Source of the DNA: an uncultured Clostridia bacterium
GTDB lineage: Bacteria > Bacillota > Clostridia > TANB77 > CAG-508
DNA: 7,746 nucleotides
Assembly: GCA_947628885.1 (NCBI GenBank)
Contig: CANRBO010000058.1
Span: 1-7,746, forward strand
Direction: 5' to 3'
Below, piece by piece: positions 3,968 through 7,746 of the stretch. Every line of letters starts with the position of its first letter. Position 1 is the first letter of the stretch. The notes under the pieces were generated by a model that was not told the DNA's origin, did not search any database, and was given only the letters and a program-made list of their open reading frames with translations. The position numbers and the translations under genes were made by a program.

Positions 3968-5983
3968 TTATTTATCTAACAATATTCTAAATATTTCTGC
4001 AACGCTCCATGCCTGTGCAAATGCACCTTTCCCTTGCTTTGGTTTTATTGCATCATATATTTCGCAAATACTTCCACAAGTATTTCCATTTACAATTTCG
4101 TTTGTAAATGTATTGGCTATAGTGTATTTTAATTGAGATAAGGTATTCTCTAAGTTTTGCTTATTTTCTTCGTTTTCTTCTGCATTTATTAAATTCTTAA
4201 GTGCGTTATAATACTGACCTAATAGAAATGGCCATGTTGTTCCTTGATGATATACACTGTCTCTTTCTTCAGGATTTCCTTCATATTTTGGTGCAAATCC
4301 TTCTTCTTCTTTTGCTAGTGTCATAAGTCCATAATTATTTAATAATTTTTGCGTTACCGTTATAAATACTTGCTTTGCAGTTTCTTGGTTGCAGTCTAAC
4401 ACAGGATAAGACAAACTTATTGCAAATAATTGATTTGGTCTTATTTTATCGTCTCCTATTACATCATATAAACTTTTCTTTTCTTCATTATAGAATTCTT
4501 TTTCATAATAATTTTTACATTTCTTTGCAATATCTGAATATTCTGCTTGAGATAATTTTTTATTCCAATGTTTATTAATTGATTGCATAATTTTTAAAGC
4601 ATTATAGAACATTGCGTTTATCTCAACAGCCTTACCATTTCTAGGAGTTACCGCTACCCCATTTACTTTTGCATCCATCCAAGTATTTTGTGTTTTTTGA
4701 GTTCCTGATACGATTAGATAATCCATATCATCTAAATAAATATTATTTCCGTCTATGTTGATTCCGTCTATATAATTGTTAATTATACTTTTCATGCTGT
4801 CATACAAATTTTCTTTTACAAAATCATAGTTTTCAGTATAATTCAAATATTTTTGTACCGCTTCAAAAAACAAAAGTGATGCGTCCACACTATTATATAG
4901 TGGCTTTCCATTATATTCTGAATAGCCATTTGGAATTAATCCTTGTTTTATTTTATCAATGCACGAAAGTAATACTTCTTCTGCTATATCAAATTTTCTG
5001 GTAACTAACAATAATCCTTCAAATGCTATTAATGTATCTCTATTCCAGTCATTAAACCATGGATAGCCTGCTATAATTGTATGAAGTTTATTGGCTGGTT
5101 TATATACAACAAAATTGTCTGCTGCTACTATATATTTTTTTACTAAATCTTTATAAACCTGCTTGTCCTCATATTTTTCAGGAATCTTTTCTAGTAATTT
5201 TGAATTTTTTATTTGATTATTTATTCTCTTAGATTCACTTTTGATTATCTCTTCTCCACTAATAGTTGTTATTTCATCAAAATCTATTCCATAGTCACCG
5301 TCTAATGAACAAATAAATACAATTTCTTTATCTTCATTTGGTTTAATATCTACAGTAAAAGTACCTGGTACTAAATGATTTTCTTGATAATCAAAACCTC
5401 TTTCTTTTTCTATTCTATATTGCATATCATAGAAAATGTCATTTTCGTGTTCACTATATTTTGCGCCTTTTACCCCTATATTAATTTTCCTTCCACTTAG
5501 TTCAATTTGTACTTTATCTTTTTCATCTGATACAGTTTGGTTGAATTCGAATTTTGTATTTGTATTTAATAAATGAAAATCTCTATAATTTACTACTGGC
5601 GTTAAATTAAATTTTGTTTTGGATTTTTGATTCATTATTCTATAAATAACTGCTACTGCGTTTTTACCATGTATCATACAAATTGATTTTTCAATTATTA
5701 CTCTTGAAACTTTATATGTATATATTGGAATTATATCTTTTTCAAATTTTGTTAAATATTTAGTTCCTGAAGATATATTTCCATTTGCTTCGTTAGTATA
5801 CAGAGCTGTCTTTTTTCCATTAATCTCAATGCTTTCATCAAGTTTTGATAAGACTAATTTTCTATTATATGGTGGCGTTTCTGAAGCTATGAGCAATCCA
5901 TGATACCTTCTTATATTCATCCCACCAAAATCTGTAGATGAAGCATATCCACCTAATCCATTTGTAATAATCCACTCTTTCAT
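3968..5983 (-). CDS. bacterial/archaeal-type glycogen debranching enzyme (amylo-alpha-1,6-glucosidase)
   Basis: This 671-residue cytoplasmic enzyme is expected to hydrolyse alpha-1,6 branch points of glycogen during breakdown. Two domains are visible. The N-terminal GDE_N domain (about 1-240) starts with TNGLGGYASST (7-17) and NIRRYHGLLIA (23-33). The C-terminal (alpha/alpha)6-type GDE_C domain (about 275-671) contains GYPWFNDWNRDTLIAFEGL (306-324) and NSVDASLLFFEA (364-375). It continues with TWMDAKVNGVAVTPRNGKAVE (434-453), RPNQLF (515-520), YHQGTTWPFLLGQYY (578-592) and GAFAQAWSVAEIFR (653-666). These are the family's conserved active-site blocks, acidic residues included. Usual DWGRD reads DWNRD here, a mild change. 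Length is typical and the frame is intact. ATG 5983 has TAGGAG six bases upstream. It lies downstream of the YvcK-like gene and directly upstream of holA. No glycogen synthase or phosphorylase gene is in the window. Confidence 0.95.
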   Translation of the reverse strand: MKEWIITNGLGGYASSTDFGGMNIRRYHGLLIASETPPYNRKLVLSKLDESIEINGKKTALYTNEANGNISSGTKYLTKFEKDIIPIYTYKVSRVIIEKSICMIHGKNAVAVIYRIMNQKSKTKFNLTPVVNYRDFHLLNTNTKFEFNQTVSDEKDKVQIELSGRKINIGVKGAKYSEHENDIFYDMQYRIEKERGFDYQENHLVPGTFTVDIKPNEDKEIVFICSLDGDYGIDFDEITTISGEEIIKSESKRINNQIKNSKLLEKIPEKYEDKQVYKDLVKKYIVAADNFVVYKPANKLHTIIAGYPWFNDWNRDTLIAFEGLLLVTRKFDIAEEVLLSCIDKIKQGLIPNGYSEYNGKPLYNSVDASLLFFEAVQKYLNYTENYDFVKENLYDSMKSIINNYIDGINIDGNNIYLDDMDYLIVSGTQKTQNTWMDAKVNGVAVTPRNGKAVEINAMFYNALKIMQSINKHWNKKLSQAEYSDIAKKCKNYYEKEFYNEEKKSLYDVIGDDKIRPNQLFAISLSYPVLDCNQETAKQVFITVTQKLLNNYGLMTLAKEEEGFAPKYEGNPEERDSVYHQGTTWPFLLGQYYNALKNLINAEENEENKQNLENTLSQLKYTIANTFTNEIVNGNTCGSICEIYDAIKPKQGKGAFAQAWSVAEIFRILLDK

Positions 5984-6055
5984 TTGTTTCTCCTAATTTA
6001 TTTTGATTTAACTTTTTGTTTCTTGCTATTTTTGTTATCTTATTTGTCTTTTATT

Positions 6056-6156
6056 TATTATTTTAGTTTTCTATTGCTATTTACTTTCTATTATTTTAGT
6101 TTTTGTTATTGTATTTACTTTTTATTATTTTAATTTTTGTTATTTTATTTTCTTTT
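6056..6156. repeat. 33-34-bp tandem repeat between the YvcK-like gene and the debranching enzyme gene
   Basis: Three units start at 6056, 6089 and 6123 (33, 34 and 34 bp). Each begins TATTATTTTAG or TATTATTTTAA, followed by a T-rich body with a TTATT/TATTTACTTT pattern. A more degraded copy seems to extend left to about 6023. Only T, A and a few G/C occur on the plus strand, so transcripts from the minus strand would be A-rich. No hairpin terminator is seen in this 192-bp gap, so read-through from the upstream gene into the debranching enzyme gene is possible. The unit is unrelated to the 35-bp array near gpr. Confidence 0.75.
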
Positions 6157-6175
6157 TATGCCTTTGTTTTTCGTT

Positions 6176-7746
6176 TTATATTAATTTTCTTCTTTTTTTC
6201 TTTTCTTTTTTATTGCTATTATCATCTTCTTCTAAAACATCACTTGTTCTTTTTATTCCAATTTGTGATACTGCATCAAACAACTTAGATTCTGCGGTTT
6301 CTTGATTATTAATCATATCTTTATATTTTTTTGCTGTTTCTAGATCTGCTAATTTACTAAGAGATGACTTGCCTCTTTTCTTTCTATCTTTTGCTTTTTC
6401 ATCGCTTTCTTTGATTGATGCAATTCTTTTATTATATTTAGTTTTGAATTTGCTGTCTGATTCTCTTCTCTCGAATTGCTTTCTTCCTGATTTACGGAAT
6501 TTTCTTTCTGCTCTTTCTCTTTTATGAATTTCCCTTTTAGTTTCCTTCATCCTTGAATTTAACATCATATATTGACTGTCATTTTGCATATCTTCAAACT
6601 TAAGTTCATCGCAGATTAATTGTATAATTGTTGTTGCTATAACATCTGAATCATGTCTTACCTTGTCATCTTCGATATTTGATAGATTTCTTTGTATAAG
6701 CTTAATTCCATATTCTTTAGCTTTTGAAATATCAGGGATAACAATATCTTTTCCTTCTTCATTATATTTATGGATAAATTCCGGAATTATTTCTCCTGTA
6801 TCATAAATACAATAATCAATTATTCCCTTGCCAACATAATCAACAATGGCCTGAACATGGTCTGAAAGCTTATATTCATCAGTTTGTCCAGCTTCAGTCA
6901 TGATATTGCTTACATATACTTTTATTGCTTTTGCTTCTTTAACTGCTTTTGCAATTCCTTTTACTAATAGATTTGGTATGACATTTGTATACAAACTTCC
7001 TGGCCCTATTACAATTGCATCTGCTTCTTTAATTGCATCAATAACTCCCGGAGCTGGTCTTGTATTAGTTGGATTTATGTAAACTCTACTTATTTTATTT
7101 TTGGTTTGGTTTACTATTTCCGGTATCATGTCTCTTTTTTCGATAACTGTTCCGTCTTCTAGCTCTGCACAAATATTGATTGGCTCCAATGTTACTGGCA
7201 AAACTCTTCCAGTCATGTTAAGTACACCTGTAGAGCTTTCAATAGATTTTGCAAAATTGCCATAAACCTTGTCCATTGCTAAAAAGTAAATATCTCCAAA
7301 TGATAAATCTTTTAATTTTCCTTCTTCAAATTGACAATTTAATAAATCTTCCATTTGTTTTTCATCATAAGCCAAAGCTGTTAAACTTGCCTTTATATCA
7401 TCAAGTGGTAATACTTTCAAGGCTTTTCTAGAGTCTGTTGGTGTTTCTCCATAGTCTGATACTGTAACTATTGCTGTTATGTTATCAGTATAATTTTTTA
7501 GTCCCCTTAACACTGTATTTAATCCACTTCCACCACCAATAACTACAATCTTTGGTCCTTGATTATATACTTTTTTATTAAAAATTAAAGTATTTACATT
7601 ATTTCTTTCTTTTCTAGTGTCGCTCTCTTCTACCAAAAGTTCTAGCATCCTTTTTTGCATATACACTATTCCTAAAACTATAAATGTAAATCCAACCACA
7701 AAAGATACTACAACTGTAATTATTTCTACTACATTAAGTGTCCTTG
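6176..7746 (-). CDS. divergent YvcK/CofD-like protein with basic C-terminal tail (5' end outside window)
   Basis: YvcK proteins share the CofD fold, bind UDP-GlcNAc in Bacillus, and influence gluconeogenic growth and cell-wall synthesis. The frame stays open from the TAA at 6176-6178 to the right edge. A GTG at 7697-7699 could be a start, but the hydrophobic run continues upstream of it without a stop, so the true start probably lies outside. Numbering from that GTG: a membrane segment crosses residue 1 to about 14; IVVIGGGSGLNTVLRGLK (51-68) is the nucleotide-binding loop; IVIGPGSLYTNVIPNLLVKG (229-248) and SDHVQAIVDYVGKGIID (279-295) are strong family matches. The canonical DDGGSSGxLR block is replaced by SDYGETPTDSR (81-91), and PPGD by PLDD (98-101). 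After the core (about 366) comes a roughly 140-residue charged Lys/Arg/Glu tail ending KEKKKRRKLI. rapZ and whiA, frequent neighbours, are not seen. Function may differ from standard YvcK. Confidence 0.85.
   Translation of the reverse strand, partial: RTLNVVEIITVVVSFVVGFTFIVLGIVYMQKRMLELLVEESDTRKERNNVNTLIFNKKVYNQGPKIVVIGGGSGLNTVLRGLKNYTDNITAIVTVSDYGETPTDSRKALKVLPLDDIKASLTALAYDEKQMEDLLNCQFEEGKLKDLSFGDIYFLAMDKVYGNFAKSIESSTGVLNMTGRVLPVTLEPINICAELEDGTVIEKRDMIPEIVNQTKNKISRVYINPTNTRPAPGVIDAIKEADAIVIGPGSLYTNVIPNLLVKGIAKAVKEAKAIKVYVSNIMTEAGQTDEYKLSDHVQAIVDYVGKGIIDYCIYDTGEIIPEFIHKYNEEGKDIVIPDISKAKEYGIKLIQRNLSNIEDDKVRHDSDVIATTIIQLICDELKFEDMQNDSQYMMLNSRMKETKREIHKRERAERKFRKSGRKQFERRESDSKFKTKYNKRIASIKESDEKAKDRKKRGKSSLSKLADLETAKKYKDMINNQETAESKLFDAVSQIGIKRTSDVLEEDDNSNKKEKKKRRKLI

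Noticed and set aside
6103..6288. Plus-strand hydrophobic 61-codon ORF
   Set aside because: It is a Phe/Leu-rich translation of the T-rich tandem repeat and the antisense of the Lys-rich YvcK-like tail.
6900..7431. Plus-strand 60-codon ORFs opposite the YvcK-like gene
   Set aside because: Both are antisense to conserved motifs of the real gene and have no support of their own.

Overview
The window is very AT-rich and carries a germination protease (GPR) gene. That protein is known only from endospore-formers, so the source is a low-GC, spore-forming Clostridia-type Firmicute. Strong AGGAG-type ribosome binding sites and many poly-T/poly-A gaps fit this. I cannot name a species; an uncultured gut clostridial lineage is a reasonable guess but only an inference.

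Layout. Positions 1-1477 read left to right: the C-terminal part of an RluA-type pseudouridine synthase (cut by the left edge), a 199-bp gap with an unusual leader, then a TraX-family membrane protein. Positions 1632-7746 read right to left, in transcription order: a YvcK/CofD-like protein (cut at its N-terminus by the right edge), a bacterial glycogen debranching enzyme, the DNA polymerase III delta subunit gene holA (TTG start), and gpr. The two groups converge on a T-tract-rich gap at 1478-1631.

How the genes relate. The YvcK-like protein (a family tied to central carbon flux and cell-wall precursor supply) and the debranching enzyme (glycogen mobilisation) are adjacent on one strand with no terminator seen between them. 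holA follows the debranching enzyme after 34 bp and ends at a good intrinsic terminator, so these three may form one transcript. gpr lies 448 bp beyond and probably has its own promoter. In Bacillus and many Clostridia, rpsT sits between holA and gpr, and spoIIP follows gpr. Neither is here.

The non-coding DNA is the most unusual part. Three of the gaps hold unrelated AT-rich repeats: T-tracts spaced 10-12 bp at 1481-1562, a 35-bp tandem array at 2771-2910, and a 33-34-bp tandem array at 6056-6156. The gpr leader also contains a roughly 140-bp inverted-repeat element, and a promoter-like signal sits inside the holA terminator. The traX leader has a six-codon ORF with the only good ribosome binding site, plus a perfect 8-bp hairpin. 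I see no CRISPR array, rRNA, tRNA, transposase, phage gene or defence system. The coding genes are mostly ordinary housekeeping or sporulation genes, apart from the divergent YvcK-like protein.
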